Below are positions 10,994 to 17,827 of a stretch of 20,077 bases of DNA, one piece after another. The DNA comes from a virus. Under the pieces are notes generated by a model. The model worked only from the letters and a program-made list of their open reading frames with translations. It ran no database searches and had not been told where the DNA came from. A program made the position numbers and the translations under genes. Numbering within the stretch: the first letter of the stretch is position 1; every line of letters starts with the position of its first letter. The stretch is from IMG/VR virus record IMGVR_UViG_3300044733_001499, positions 1 through 20,077 of that record. One strand, written 5' to 3'.

Positions 10994-11779
10994 ATGCACC
11001 TGAGTCTGGACAAAATAACAATCGACGCTGGTACACAAGCCAGAGCAGCACTGAAGAAAGAGACCATCGCAGATTATGCGGAGGCTATGAGGGAAGGGGC
11101 AGATTTCCCACCATGCCTGCTGTATCACGACGGCGAGAAGTACTATTTGGTTGACGGATTCCACCGTTACTTTGCAGCCAAGAAGATTAAAGCGCCGAGC
11201 ATCCTTGTAACGACAGTGTCTGGCACGTTGCAGGAAGCGATTGAGAAAAGCTGGTCGGTCAATGACAAGCATGGTCTGCCGCGCACCAGAGAGGACAAGC
11301 GCAAGGCGGTGGTGTCTGCGCTGGCAACGGATGTTCATCGCGGTAAGTCTGATCGAGAGTTAGCCAAGCTGTGTGGTGTGACGCACCCATTCGTTGCGTC
11401 GATCAAGAAGGAGTTGGAAGAGGGCAAGCCAAAGGTGGATACGAATCCACCTCCAGCAACGACGCCCGCACCCAAGCAAGAAGAGCAGGAGCCAGATGAG
11501 AACGCCGTCTTCAATGAGGAAATGGAAGCGACGATTCAGTTATTGAAAGCCGAGAACGAAGCGCTGTCGGACAAGCTGGCAATCGCCGGTATGGATGCGG
11601 ATGAACTGGACAAAGCTATGGCCGAGTCAGTCATTAAAGATTTACGCGCACAGATCCGCGTGTTAGAGATAGAATTAAAAGGTGTCACGGATTCCCGTGA
11701 TTCTCTCCTGAGAGAAAACAATCAGCTCATGAAGCAGGTTGCATCTCTTACCAAGAAGCTCAAGAAACTCGAACAATAA
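10994..11779 (+). CDS. ParB-like protein with C-terminal coiled coil
   Basis: The 261-residue protein from ATG 10994 (GGGAG five bases upstream) has a ParB/Srx-type N-terminal domain: an ARAALKKETIADYAEAMREGADFPP segment, then the YHDGEKYYLVDGFHRYFAAKKI core with the conserved D-G-x-H-R at about residues 53-57. A helix-turn-helix follows (SDRELAKLCGVTHPFVASIKKEL), then a proline-rich linker and a long C-terminal coiled coil with heptad leucines. Phage relatives lie beside replication genes and may bind DNA, act as nucleases or use CTP as chromosomal ParB does. No ParA is nearby, so partition is not implied. A start four codons earlier is possible. Confidence 0.85.
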   Translation: MHLSLDKITIDAGTQARAALKKETIADYAEAMREGADFPPCLLYHDGEKYYLVDGFHRYFAAKKIKAPSILVTTVSGTLQEAIEKSWSVNDKHGLPRTREDKRKAVVSALATDVHRGKSDRELAKLCGVTHPFVASIKKELEEGKPKVDTNPPPATTPAPKQEEQEPDENAVFNEEMEATIQLLKAENEALSDKLAIAGMDADELDKAMAESVIKDLRAQIRVLEIELKGVTDSRDSLLRENNQLMKQVASLTKKLKKLEQ

Positions 11780-11786
11780 GCCCAAG

Positions 11787-11806
11787 CCGGCGGGCGTGTG
11801 TGCCGG
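11787..11806 (+). other. Hairpin upstream of the helicase ribosome-binding site
   Basis: CCGGC (11787-11791) and GCCGG (11802-11806) form a 5-bp stem with a 10-nt loop in the 42-base gap between the ParB-like and helicase genes. There is no T tract, so it is not an intrinsic terminator. It ends a few bases before the helicase Shine-Dalgarno (AGAGAGGA) and might affect mRNA processing or initiation. Confidence 0.35.
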
Positions 11807-11821
11807 TAGAGAGAGGATTCA

Positions 11822-13315
11822 ATGTCACTTCAACTTCGCTCCTATCAGGAGGATGCTCTGACACTTTTGCGTCAGGGTTTTGCGGCAGGTAAGAAGGCGC
11901 AGATCTTAGTAGCTCCGACAGGGGCGGGCAAAACTGAGATGGCAATCGCGCTGATGAAGGCGGTAAAAGAGAAGGGCAACAAGGCAGCCATGCTGCTTGA
12001 CCGTATCGTTCTGTGCAACCAGACCAGCGGTCGGCTAGAGAAGTACGGTATTGATCACGGCGTATTGCAGGCAGGTCATTGGCGGTATCGCCCGTGGGAA
12101 AACATCCAAGTATGTTCTGCTCAAACTGTCGAGAAGCGCGGTGCGTTTCCAGGTTTGGATCTGCTCATCATTGATGAGGCGCATCAAACCAGACAGGCAA
12201 CGATCGAGTTTATCAAGGCCAATCCACACATTCGCGTAATTGGTCTGACCGCTACACCATTCACCAAAGGTTTAGGCAAGGTCTACGACAACGTAGTCAG
12301 TCCTGTCACGACTAAGCAATTGGTGGGTGAGCAGCTGCTGGTTCCGCTGCGCGTGTTCATTGCCAAAGAAATTGATATGTCCGGCGCAAAGAAGGTGGCG
12401 GGCGAGTGGTCACAAGCAGAAGCAACAGAGCGCGGCATCCAGATCACGGGTGACGTGGTGGCAGAGTGGATCAAGAAAACCCATGAGATATTCGGTCGGC
12501 CTCGCAAGACCATCGTGTTCTGCGCGGGCGTGGATCATGGTGTTGATCTCAGTCGGAAGTTTGCGGACGCGGGTTATAACTTTGTGTGCGTCAGCTACAA
12601 AGACGATGACGATTGGAAGCGCGACATCATCGAAGATTTCAGTCGGCCAGATACGAAGATCCATGGCTTGGTTGCAACAGACATCCTCACAAAAGGATTT
12701 GATGTGCCGGATGTAATGATCGGTATATCTGCTCGGCCATTTAGCAAGTCACTTTCATCACACATTCAGCAGATGGGGCGTGTCATGCGGGCGAATCTAA
12801 ATGATCCGGCTGACAAACCTTTCGCCGTCTGGCTGGATCACAGCGGTAACTACCTGCGATTCCAGGATGATTGGGATGATGTTTATTCCGAGGGCGTTCG
12901 GCGGCTGGATGATGGGAAGGAAAAGGCAAAGCCGGAACCGTCTGAGCGCAAGAAGAAAGACAGTAAATGTCCGGCGTGTGGTGCGTTGTGGGTGGTCGGT
13001 GAAGATAAATGTATTAGCTGTGGTCATGTAAGGGAAAGGATCAATGCAGTACGCACACTTGATGGAAAGATGGAAGAGCTTGTTGCTGGAGCTGGAGTCA
13101 GTCGACAGTCCAAGCAAGACTTCTGGAACCAGATGGTCTGGTATCAGCGGTACAAAGGATGGTCAAGCGGGCGAGCAGCTCACACCTACCGAGAGATGTT
13201 CGGAGTCTGGCCGCGAGGACTAGATGACAACAGGCCAACGATGCCAACGCCAGAAACGCAGCGGCTTGTGAATAAAAAACTAAAACAATTTCTTAAAACG
13301 ATAGGACGGAGATGA
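11822..13315 (+). CDS. SF2 DEAD/DEAH-box helicase with zinc ribbon
   Basis: The 497-residue protein begins with a Q-motif-like LRSYQEDAL, then Walker A APTGAGKT (31-38), DEAH (118-121), LTATP (142-146), a linker, and the second RecA domain with TIVFC, VATDILTKGFDVPDV (motif V) and HIQQMGRVMR (motif VI). A zinc ribbon follows (CPAC then CISC, about residues 382-405), then a helical C-terminal region. This architecture is that of ATP-dependent phage replicative or recombination helicases of superfamily 2. It lies directly upstream of a zinc-ribbon gene and a Toprim primase-like gene, so it probably unwinds DNA at the phage replication fork. The stop overlaps the next start (ATGA). Confidence 0.95.
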   Translation: MSLQLRSYQEDALTLLRQGFAAGKKAQILVAPTGAGKTEMAIALMKAVKEKGNKAAMLLDRIVLCNQTSGRLEKYGIDHGVLQAGHWRYRPWENIQVCSAQTVEKRGAFPGLDLLIIDEAHQTRQATIEFIKANPHIRVIGLTATPFTKGLGKVYDNVVSPVTTKQLVGEQLLVPLRVFIAKEIDMSGAKKVAGEWSQAEATERGIQITGDVVAEWIKKTHEIFGRPRKTIVFCAGVDHGVDLSRKFADAGYNFVCVSYKDDDDWKRDIIEDFSRPDTKIHGLVATDILTKGFDVPDVMIGISARPFSKSLSSHIQQMGRVMRANLNDPADKPFAVWLDHSGNYLRFQDDWDDVYSEGVRRLDDGKEKAKPEPSERKKKDSKCPACGALWVVGEDKCISCGHVRERINAVRTLDGKMEELVAGAGVSRQSKQDFWNQMVWYQRYKGWSSGRAAHTYREMFGVWPRGLDDNRPTMPTPETQRLVNKKLKQFLKTIGRR

Positions 13316-13497
13316 TGGAGCGAGTGGACAGATGCCCGATCTGCAAACAGAGAAACATTGTGCAGACGCAGAGTTATCATGAAAAAAATAAAGTGCGGGA
13401 TGACATGGAGTGTTCGGACTGCAAGGCTACATGGCAGAACGTGTACGCATTCTCGCGGCACTACAAAGTGACAGAGGGTGAACCGTGGACTTCATAA
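13312..13497 (+). CDS. Small zinc-ribbon protein
   Basis: The 61-residue protein has CPIC near the start and CSDC about 25 residues later, giving a four-cysteine zinc ribbon, followed by an aromatic WQNVYAFSRHYK tail. Phage replication regions often carry such ribbons as separate genes or fused to primases. Here it lies exactly between a helicase and a Toprim protein that has no zinc finger of its own, so it may supply the template-recognition part of the primase. That is inference. ATG 13312 overlaps the helicase stop, and ATG 13315 is the alternative. Confidence 0.75.
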   Translation: MMERVDRCPICKQRNIVQTQSYHEKNKVRDDMECSDCKATWQNVYAFSRHYKVTEGEPWTS

Positions 13498-14339
13498 ACT
13501 TCTGCCAATCACATGGCATTCTGATCTCCGAGCATCCACCATTCGGACAATGGAAGCGGTATCCAACAGAGGATCATCCTCACAGTAGAAATGGGGCGGT
13601 GAAATACATGGGCGATGTTGGATTTGTACAGAACCACGCAACGTCAACGGTGGTCAGCATTTGGAAGCCTGACTCGCGGGCGTCTGATCTCCCAACAGCT
13701 AGGGACTTGGCCATCAAGCAGAAGCAAGCGGAAGCGGACACGAAGAAGAAGCAAGCAGAAGCGGTGCGGCGGGCGGTCGAGATGCTGAATCAAAGCGTGA
13801 CTCAATCGCATCCATACCTTGTGAAAAAAGGATTCCCAGAGGAGCAGGGTCACATTTGTTTCCAGGGTGGGCAGCCAATTCTTCTGATCCCCATGCGCGT
13901 AGGTGGCAGCCTCGTCGGCGTTCAGCAGATAGATGCTCTGGGAACCAAGCGGTTTCTGTATGGGCAACGGACTGCGGGCGCGGCGTTCACGTTCGATAAC
14001 AAGGGCGTGAATATTGTGTGCGAAGGGTACGCGACTGCGCTGTCGGTGCGGGCTGCGCTGAAGCAAATGAAACAGCGCTATCGTCTGCACGTTTGTTTTT
14101 CTGCGGGCAACATGGTGCGCGTGGCCGGTGGACTCGAGCAGGGTATCGTCATTGCAGACCATGATCTTTCAGGTACAGGGCAGCAAGCGGCGCAGGAAAT
14201 AGGCTGGCCGACTTGGATATCTGATCTCGCGGGCGAGGATGCCAACGACTACCACCAGCGCAAGGGATTGTTTGCGTTGTCGCAAAGCCTGACTCAGTTA
14301 ATGCTCGACATCGGTGCGAGTAGGCAATGCGAAGTGTAG
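13485..14339 (+). CDS. Toprim-domain primase-like protein
   Basis: The 284-residue product, from a GTG start overlapping the zinc-ribbon gene, has an N-terminal region resembling phage primase-associated domains (HGILISEHPPFGQWKRYPTEDHP, then MGDVGFVQNH), a basic coiled linker (KQKQAEADTKKKQAEAVRRAVEML) and a core with YLVKKGF, ILLIPM and G-V-Q-Q-I-D. The Toprim part has the conserved glutamate in CEGYATALS (E180) and the acidic pair in IADHD (D225, D227). It should synthesise or regulate RNA primers together with the helicase and zinc-ribbon protein encoded upstream. It lacks a helicase domain of its own. Its last 42 bases overlap the convergent gene on the other strand. Confidence 0.88.
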   Translation: MDFINFCQSHGILISEHPPFGQWKRYPTEDHPHSRNGAVKYMGDVGFVQNHATSTVVSIWKPDSRASDLPTARDLAIKQKQAEADTKKKQAEAVRRAVEMLNQSVTQSHPYLVKKGFPEEQGHICFQGGQPILLIPMRVGGSLVGVQQIDALGTKRFLYGQRTAGAAFTFDNKGVNIVCEGYATALSVRAALKQMKQRYRLHVCFSAGNMVRVAGGLEQGIVIADHDLSGTGQQAAQEIGWPTWISDLAGEDANDYHQRKGLFALSQSLTQLMLDIGASRQCEV

Positions 14340-14498
14340 TTCGCCATCGGTGAAGGGCTGGATTTCTTTGAGCGACTGCATAATTTCTATGCCGAGCGCA
14401 AGGCATCTCTGGCCTTCTCCAGACCAATCAGAAACAACCCTCACCTGACCGTCTGAATCTTCGATCAGGTGAAGGGTAAACATGGCTTGGCTAGTCAT
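14298..14498 (-). CDS. Small phage protein, 66 residues, last gene of leftward accessory arm
   Basis: The protein contains MFTLHLIEDSDGQVRVVSDWSGEGQRCLALGIEIMQSLKEI, a beta-beta-alpha pattern seen in small phage proteins of unknown function. The start at 14498 overlaps the NinX-like stop by eight bases. An alternative ATG at 14483 would begin at MFTL. Neither has a strong ribosome-binding site, so translation is probably coupled. Its 3' end overlaps the Toprim gene tail-to-tail by 42 bases, and no terminator is visible between the converging operons. Confidence 0.6.
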   Translation of the reverse strand: MTSQAMFTLHLIEDSDGQVRVVSDWSGEGQRCLALGIEIMQSLKEIQPFTDGELHFALPTRTDVEH

Positions 14499-14853
14499 GG
14501 GCGCAGGATAACAGTTCTTCCGGCACTTCTACCTCAGTACCTAGTTTACTTGCCACATAGCAGCGCATTGCTGCTTCGAGTGGGGTTGTGCCACTATAAA
14601 TAACGTCACCTGCTGTGCCACGATCTATAAACGCGCACCACGGGGCAACATCATCCGGTGCAACAGTAATCCCCTCATACTCAATGATCGCGCCACCTTG
14701 CGCCCAATCGGTTGAGGGCTTAAACGTGCCGCCTTGCATATCTGATACCGCATCGACTCCGCTGAGTGTTCCATCCCAACCTTCACACCCTTCAAACTCA
14801 CACTTTGCTACTGCCCAATCAAGGGCTGCGCCTGTTAGGTCTGCTGTTCTCAT
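14491..14853 (-). CDS. NinX-like (DUF2591) phage protein
   Basis: The 120-residue protein starts MRTADLTGAALDWAVAKCE, the characteristic opening of the NinX/DUF2591 family found in lambdoid and other phages, and continues with FKPSTDWAQGGAIIEYEGI and a C-terminal TPLEAAMRCYVASKLG, also typical. NinX proteins have no established biochemical role. Length is normal for the family, and EFEGCEGWDGTLSGVDAV is an insertion-like middle. The start has the repeated cassette (ACAGGAGATCAGACG) as its ribosome-binding site. Confidence 0.85.
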   Translation of the reverse strand: MRTADLTGAALDWAVAKCEFEGCEGWDGTLSGVDAVSDMQGGTFKPSTDWAQGGAIIEYEGITVAPDDVAPWCAFIDRGTAGDVIYSGTTPLEAAMRCYVASKLGTEVEVPEELLSCAHD

Positions 14854-14867
14854 CGTCTGATCTCCTG

Positions 14868-15125
14868 TTATAAAACTGCTAAGTATTTTTTAAGTACGTC
14901 AAAATCTGCTTCGGGTATCTCTCGGTAGTCATCGACGCAAATCATGGTTTCGTCGCACCAATAACCCTGCAACCCTTTATCCCAATCGCTTTTGGTACAG
15001 CCGCGCCAATCTCTTGCCACCTTGTCGGCGTGTTTTGCTGGGCTGCCCTTCGTGGCGAACAGGTACGGCGTGTCGTACTCAAAACCGCAGTTTGTTTCGT
15101 TGATACGTGCGAAGTAGTATTTCAT
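14868..15125 (-). CDS. Hypothetical protein, 85 residues, with cysteines and tryptophans
   Basis: The product begins MKYYFARINETNCGFEYDTPYLFA, followed by a helix (AKHADKVARDWRGC) and WDKGLQGYWCDETMICVDDY, and ends in an acidic helix. It is beta-rich with four cysteines but no clear metal site. There is no signal peptide. It is preceded by the repeated cassette AGGAGATCAGACGC and overlaps the previous stop by four bases. Similar small proteins occur in plasmids and phages, but no family name is offered. Confidence 0.65.
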   Translation of the reverse strand: MKYYFARINETNCGFEYDTPYLFATKGSPAKHADKVARDWRGCTKSDWDKGLQGYWCDETMICVDDYREIPEADFDVLKKYLAVL

Positions 15126-15310
15126 GCGTCTGATCTCCTGTCAGTAATGATCTGCTCTGCTTTGATGGCGGCGGCAGGGTAATTGGTGAAGCGGAAAATA
15201 TTATTTGTTTGTCCGTCTGATCTGCGCTGCGCGACTGTGTATCCTGAATCGGTCTTGTATATGAGCGCGGATTGTTCGGGCGTGTAGTATTCAGCGACGA
15301 TCTTCATCAT
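15122..15310 (-). CDS. Small hypothetical protein, 62 residues
   Basis: The protein (MKIVAEYYTPEQSALIYKTDSGYTVAQRRSD, then a helix YPAAAIKAEQII) has two or three strands and one helix, a common small-domain pattern. Its last residues, DRRSDA, are the repeated ribosome-binding cassette of the next gene read in this frame. Start and stop both overlap neighbours. Function unknown. Confidence 0.62.
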   Translation of the reverse strand: MMKIVAEYYTPEQSALIYKTDSGYTVAQRRSDGQTNNIFRFTNYPAAAIKAEQIITDRRSDA

Positions 15311-15491
15311 CCGTCTGATCTCCTGTTTGCTCTATGTTGATGGTTTCCTCGTGGTAACTTTCAGGCCACAAAAAATCGGGCGCGACTGTGAACAGTTCAT
15401 GCGCGGCGATGTAGGCTGAATCTTCATCGGCTGCGTTGACCGTTATCGTTTTATAAACTTCTGCTTTGATTGTGACGTTGTAAGTGTTCAT
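15291..15491 (-). CDS. Small hypothetical protein, 66 residues
   Basis: The N-terminal part (YNVTIKAEVYKTITVNAADEDSAYIAAHELF) resembles short beta-beta-alpha proteins in which a strand pair precedes an alanine-rich helix, a pattern found in several phage and plasmid proteins. Its end TGDQT is the repeated cassette of the next gene translated in this frame, followed by an acidic tail. It has its own cassette copy (AGGAGATCAGACG) at the start. Function unknown. Confidence 0.62.
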   Translation of the reverse strand: MNTYNVTIKAEVYKTITVNAADEDSAYIAAHELFTVAPDFLWPESYHEETINIEQTGDQTDDEDRR

Positions 15492-15505
15492 CGTCTGATC
15501 TCCTG

Positions 15506-15853
15506 TCAGGCTAGTTCATGATCGAATGCGTAGGTCGATGCTACCGGCTCGGCAAAAGGCTCGGCGCGTAGTTGTTCGGCGTTAAAAACGTCAACGATTA
15601 TTCCCTCCTCGGTGGTGTGCAGGTAAACGGTAAACCCGCGAACGTCTATCCATACGGCGCAGTAATCCTCTGCTTTGTAATCGCCATCTGGTAGTGTTAC
15701 GGGCTTTTGCCCGCTACCGTCTGACCTAAATGCTATGTCGTAGTTCGCTCGTTCATCCGCTGGCACGATGACTACTGCGCCGTTTTCGTCGCGGACTTCG
15801 TTGCCAGAATTGTCGAGTGCAACGCCTGTGCTGGTTATGTAATTGAATTTCAT
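15506..15853 (-). CDS. Hypothetical protein, 115 residues, beta-rich
   Basis: The protein is acidic and beta-rich: MKFNYITSTGVALDNSGNEVRDENGAVVIV at the start, then YDIAFRSDG, YCAVWIDVRGFTVYLHTTEEGIIVDVFNAEQL. It has a single cysteine, no signal peptide and no membrane segment. The order of strands would suit a small beta-sandwich or barrel, but no family is recognised. The repeated cassette AGGAGATCAGACCG precedes the ATG. Confidence 0.65.
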   Translation of the reverse strand: MKFNYITSTGVALDNSGNEVRDENGAVVIVPADERANYDIAFRSDGSGQKPVTLPDGDYKAEDYCAVWIDVRGFTVYLHTTEEGIIVDVFNAEQLRAEPFAEPVASTYAFDHELA

Positions 15854-15868
15854 CGGTCTGATCTCCTG

Positions 15869-16012
15869 TTAGTTGTGGTCGGCTGCGCCGCCGATGTAGG
15901 CATCCATCGCGCGGCAGATAAGCCAAGAATCAACCTCGGCAACGTTTTCCTCGGCGAGATAGTCGGCAATATAGGCGGCCATGTCGCGCAGTTCTTTTTC
16001 TGTGATGTTCAT
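15869..16012 (-). CDS. Small acidic helical protein, 47 residues
   Basis: ATG 16012 is chosen because the repeated cassette (AGGAGATCAGACGAT) stands directly upstream. A longer frame to 16072 would begin inside the neighbouring gene and translate the cassette itself. The product, starting MNITEKELRDMAAYIADYLAEENVAEVDSW and ending GGAADHN, is acidic and helical and may be a small two-helix protein. Function unknown. Confidence 0.65.
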   Translation of the reverse strand: MNITEKELRDMAAYIADYLAEENVAEVDSWLICRAMDAYIGGAADHN

Positions 16013-16025
16013 ATCGTCTGATCTC

Positions 16026-16196
16026 CTATCGGCTGGCGGGTATTCCGGCTTTGCGGGCGCGGGTGATTGCAATCTTGGCGGCGTGTGTGCTGCTGAATCT
16101 GCGGCCTAAAAAGTAAAATGTATCGTCGGTTACATAACAGTCATCGCGGGAAAAACTGCCGTTGATATACATTCCATTGTAGTAAAAAGTAAACAT
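16026..16196 (-). CDS. Small basic protein, 56 residues
   Basis: The frame starts at ATG 16196 with the repeated cassette AGGAGATCAGACCC upstream. The product has aromatic strands at the start (MFTFYYNGMYINGSFSRDD), then YFLGRRFSSTHAAKIAITRARKAG, a helix rich in lysine and arginine. A beta-beta-alpha fold with a basic helix suggests possible nucleic-acid binding, but no family is recognised. Its stop lies inside the cassette of the next gene. Confidence 0.65.
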   Translation of the reverse strand: MFTFYYNGMYINGSFSRDDCYVTDDTFYFLGRRFSSTHAAKIAITRARKAGIPASR

Positions 16197-16208
16197 GGGT
16201 CTGATCTC

Positions 16209-16532
16209 CTATGCGTTTACCGTCTGATCGCCTGTTGCGCGGGCGATGGCGGCGCGGGCGCGGGTTTCCATCTCGTTAGTAATTCGGCACATATCAATTT
16301 CGCAATCATCTGCTAGTGCGTCGAGAAAATATTGAAGGGCGGCCAACAAATCAGGCGCGGCGGCCATTAATCGGGCGTTGGCGATTGCTTCGTATAGGTA
16401 TTCGTTGGCTACACCGTCATCTAGGTCGCAAACATGGGCGATATGTTCACCCTGTGCATCTCTGATATATCTGACGTACTCGTGCGAGTGACTGTGCGAC
16501 AGTTTCCAGGGGGCGATTGAGAATTTATTCAT
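16209..16532 (-). CDS. Common phage protein with NARLMAAAPDLLAAL motif
   Basis: This 107-residue product belongs to a frequent phage and prophage family recognised by a beta-rich start (WKLSHSHSHEYVRYIRDAQGEHIAHV), the segment YEAIANARLMAAAPDLLAALQ and a final ARAAIARATGD helix. The function of the family is unknown. Its last residues (TGDQT) come from a degenerate copy of the repeated cassette read as codons. A full cassette (AGGAGATCAGACCC) provides its ribosome-binding site. Confidence 0.8.
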   Translation of the reverse strand: MNKFSIAPWKLSHSHSHEYVRYIRDAQGEHIAHVCDLDDGVANEYLYEAIANARLMAAAPDLLAALQYFLDALADDCEIDMCRITNEMETRARAAIARATGDQTVNA

Positions 16533-16547
16533 GGGTCTGATCTCCTG

Positions 16548-16748
16548 TTATGCGCTGGCTAGTGCGCCAAATGTTTTCGGGGCGGTCTGCTCGATCTCGA
16601 TCTCGTAGCCGAGCGCGTCGATATCGCGCAGGGTGTGGCGGGTTAGCGTTTTGGTTCCTGCTATGCGGGCGAATAGTTCGGCGGCAGGGCAAGCGGGGTA
16701 GTAGGTTAGAACCCCATAATTTTTGTCGGCGCGAATAGTTATTTTCAT
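16548..16748 (-). CDS. Small hypothetical protein, 66 residues
   Basis: From ATG 16748 (GGAG eight bases upstream) the protein reads MKITIRADKNYGVLTYYPACPAAELFARIAGTKTLTRHTLRDIDALGYEIEI, a beta-alpha-beta arrangement resembling small proteins on plasmids and phages of Pseudomonas and relatives. A longer frame to 16949 overlaps the neighbouring gene and is rejected. No function is known. Confidence 0.7.
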   Translation of the reverse strand: MKITIRADKNYGVLTYYPACPAAELFARIAGTKTLTRHTLRDIDALGYEIEIEQTAPKTFGALASA

Positions 16749-16761
16749 TTTGATAACTCCA

Positions 16762-17211
16762 TTAGTTGAACCATTGGCGGGCGACTGATCGGGAAAATTC
16801 GCGGCGGGCGGCGCGTTGTATGCGGTCGCGGCCTTCTGATCGGCTGTCTTTTGTATCGTCGCGTAATTGGTACCAGGCGGCATGGGCGAGCAAGGCGCAA
16901 GCTGCGCGGCGATACTCGGTCGGCCAGTATTGACCTGTGCAGTAGTCAATCTCGTATCCTGTGGCGGTCTTTTGCAGGGTCAAGCGGCCGGAGTAGGCGC
17001 GTTGGCTCGCTTCGATTAAATCCTCGGCCTTGATGCTGTCGCGGCGGGCGACATAGGCGAGCATTTCGCGGGCGTGGTGTAGGTCGCGGGTAATATCGCG
17101 GCTCTCGCTGCGGTAAGCGGTCGGGTCGCCATAATTGGCATAGTCAAGGCCTGGGCGTTGGCGAATCCAAGCGGACAAGGCGGCGAGTATTTGATCTTTT
17201 TCGGTTTGCAT
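16762..17211 (-). CDS. Phage/plasmid protein with IRQRPGLDYANYGD signature
   Basis: The 149-residue product matches a family common on plasmids, integrative elements and phages of Pseudomonas, Xanthomonas and Burkholderia relatives: LSAWIRQRPGLDYANYGDPTAYRSESRDITRDLHHAREML near the start, then SGRLTLQ, YEIDYCTGQYWPTEYRRAACALLA and a final RREFSRSVARQWFN. Conserved arginines, histidines and the single CTGQYWPTEYRR block suggest a defined binding site, but no activity is known. It is helical at both ends and strand-rich in the middle. The ribosome-binding site is a degenerate copy of the repeated cassette (AGGAGAATCAGACC). Confidence 0.85.
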   Translation of the reverse strand: MQTEKDQILAALSAWIRQRPGLDYANYGDPTAYRSESRDITRDLHHAREMLAYVARRDSIKAEDLIEASQRAYSGRLTLQKTATGYEIDYCTGQYWPTEYRRAACALLAHAAWYQLRDDTKDSRSEGRDRIQRAARREFSRSVARQWFN

Positions 17212-17227
17212 GGTCTGATTCTCCTGG

Positions 17228-17512
17228 TCAATTTAGGTCAAGGGCGTGTTGCTGCGGGGTGAGCGCGTGATTAGTGAAATGAAAGCGGACTGTGTAGCAG
17301 TCTGCGTGTAGGTCGGAAACCTCGTCAACGGCAAAGCTAGATTCATCGTCGACAATCTCGATAGTCATATCTGGCAAGCGGTAGTATTGGCGCATAAAAG
17401 CGGCTAGGTCTGCGGATTCCTCGTCAGATAGTCCGGTTTCATCGCCGTTAATCAGGGCGGGCAGCCAATGTCCGGCGAGTGTCAGTTCATAGTGGTCGTT
17501 TAGTAGTGGCAT
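17228..17512 (-). CDS. Plasmid/phage accessory protein, 94 residues
   Basis: The product (MPLLNDHYELTLAGHWLPALINGDETGLSDEESADLAAFM, then a strand-rich, acidic second half, TIEIVDDESSFAVDEVSDLHADCYTVRFHF) belongs to a small family that, from memory, travels with the IRQRPGLDYANYGD protein on mobile elements. I cannot assign a domain number with certainty. It is strongly acidic, and DNA mimicry is conceivable but untested. No signal peptide is seen. It lies directly upstream of the 149-residue gene in the same operon. Confidence 0.78.
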   Translation of the reverse strand: MPLLNDHYELTLAGHWLPALINGDETGLSDEESADLAAFMRQYYRLPDMTIEIVDDESSFAVDEVSDLHADCYTVRFHFTNHALTPQQHALDLN

Positions 17513-17524
17513 GGTCAGTAATCC

Positions 17525-17608
17525 TCAGAATGAAAGCAAAACAAAAAGAAAAGCCCACATAATCAAAAAACCAATAAATCCGGCGAGTATCTCGGCAAGT
17601 GTTTGCAT
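17525..17608 (-). CDS. 27-residue membrane peptide
   Basis: An ATG at 17608 with GGAG eight bases upstream opens a 27-codon frame that is nearly all hydrophobic after MQTLAEILAG: two phenylalanine-rich stretches around a W form a single predicted membrane helix. It ends a few bases before the next gene. The size is close to the lower limit for believing an ORF. Composition and spacing support it. Confidence 0.45.
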   Translation of the reverse strand: MQTLAEILAGFIGFLIMWAFLFVLLSF

Positions 17609-17622
17609 GGTCTAGGCTCCAG

Positions 17623-17643
17623 AAAATGCCCGCCGAGGCGGGC
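17623..17643 (-). terminator. Intrinsic terminator T3, leftward
   Basis: Read on the minus strand, GCCCGC, a CTCG loop and GCGGGC (17643-17628) are followed by ATTTTC. The stem is short but wholly G-C and the T run is four long, so it is likely a partial terminator that lowers expression of the genes beyond it. It lies between the 54-residue gene and the 27-residue peptide. Confidence 0.6.
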
Positions 17644-17651
17644 GGGTCGGG

Positions 17652-17816
17652 TTAGTAGTCGAATTCATCTTCTAAGCTAGTCACAAGACCGTCGAAGTCC
17701 TCATTCGGGCCGAGTATTGATGCCAGCGCGAATACAGCATCGCGCGGGTATTCTTCGGCGAGTGATTCCAGATACTCGCGGCGGTTAGCGAATCCGTTTG
17801 CTTGGTAGTCGTTCAT
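17652..17816 (-). CDS. Small plasmid/phage protein, MNDYQANGFANRREYL family
   Basis: The 54-residue product begins MNDYQANGFANRREYLESLAEEY and contains VFALASILGPNEDFDGLVTSLEDE. This is a family seen beside the ITDPGHGWLEVP and IRQRPGLDYANYGD proteins on plasmids, integrative elements and phages. It is acidic and helical and is of unknown function. AAGGAAACC before the ATG gives a fair ribosome-binding site. Terminator T3 follows immediately. Confidence 0.75.
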   Translation of the reverse strand: MNDYQANGFANRREYLESLAEEYPRDAVFALASILGPNEDFDGLVTSLEDEFDY

Positions 17817-17827
17817 GGTCGGTTTCC

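Noticed and set aside
10994-11779. ParB-like protein as evidence for a plasmid partition system
   Set aside because: There is no ParA-type ATPase next to it and no parS repeats. Phage ParB-like proteins of this type are common in replication regions.
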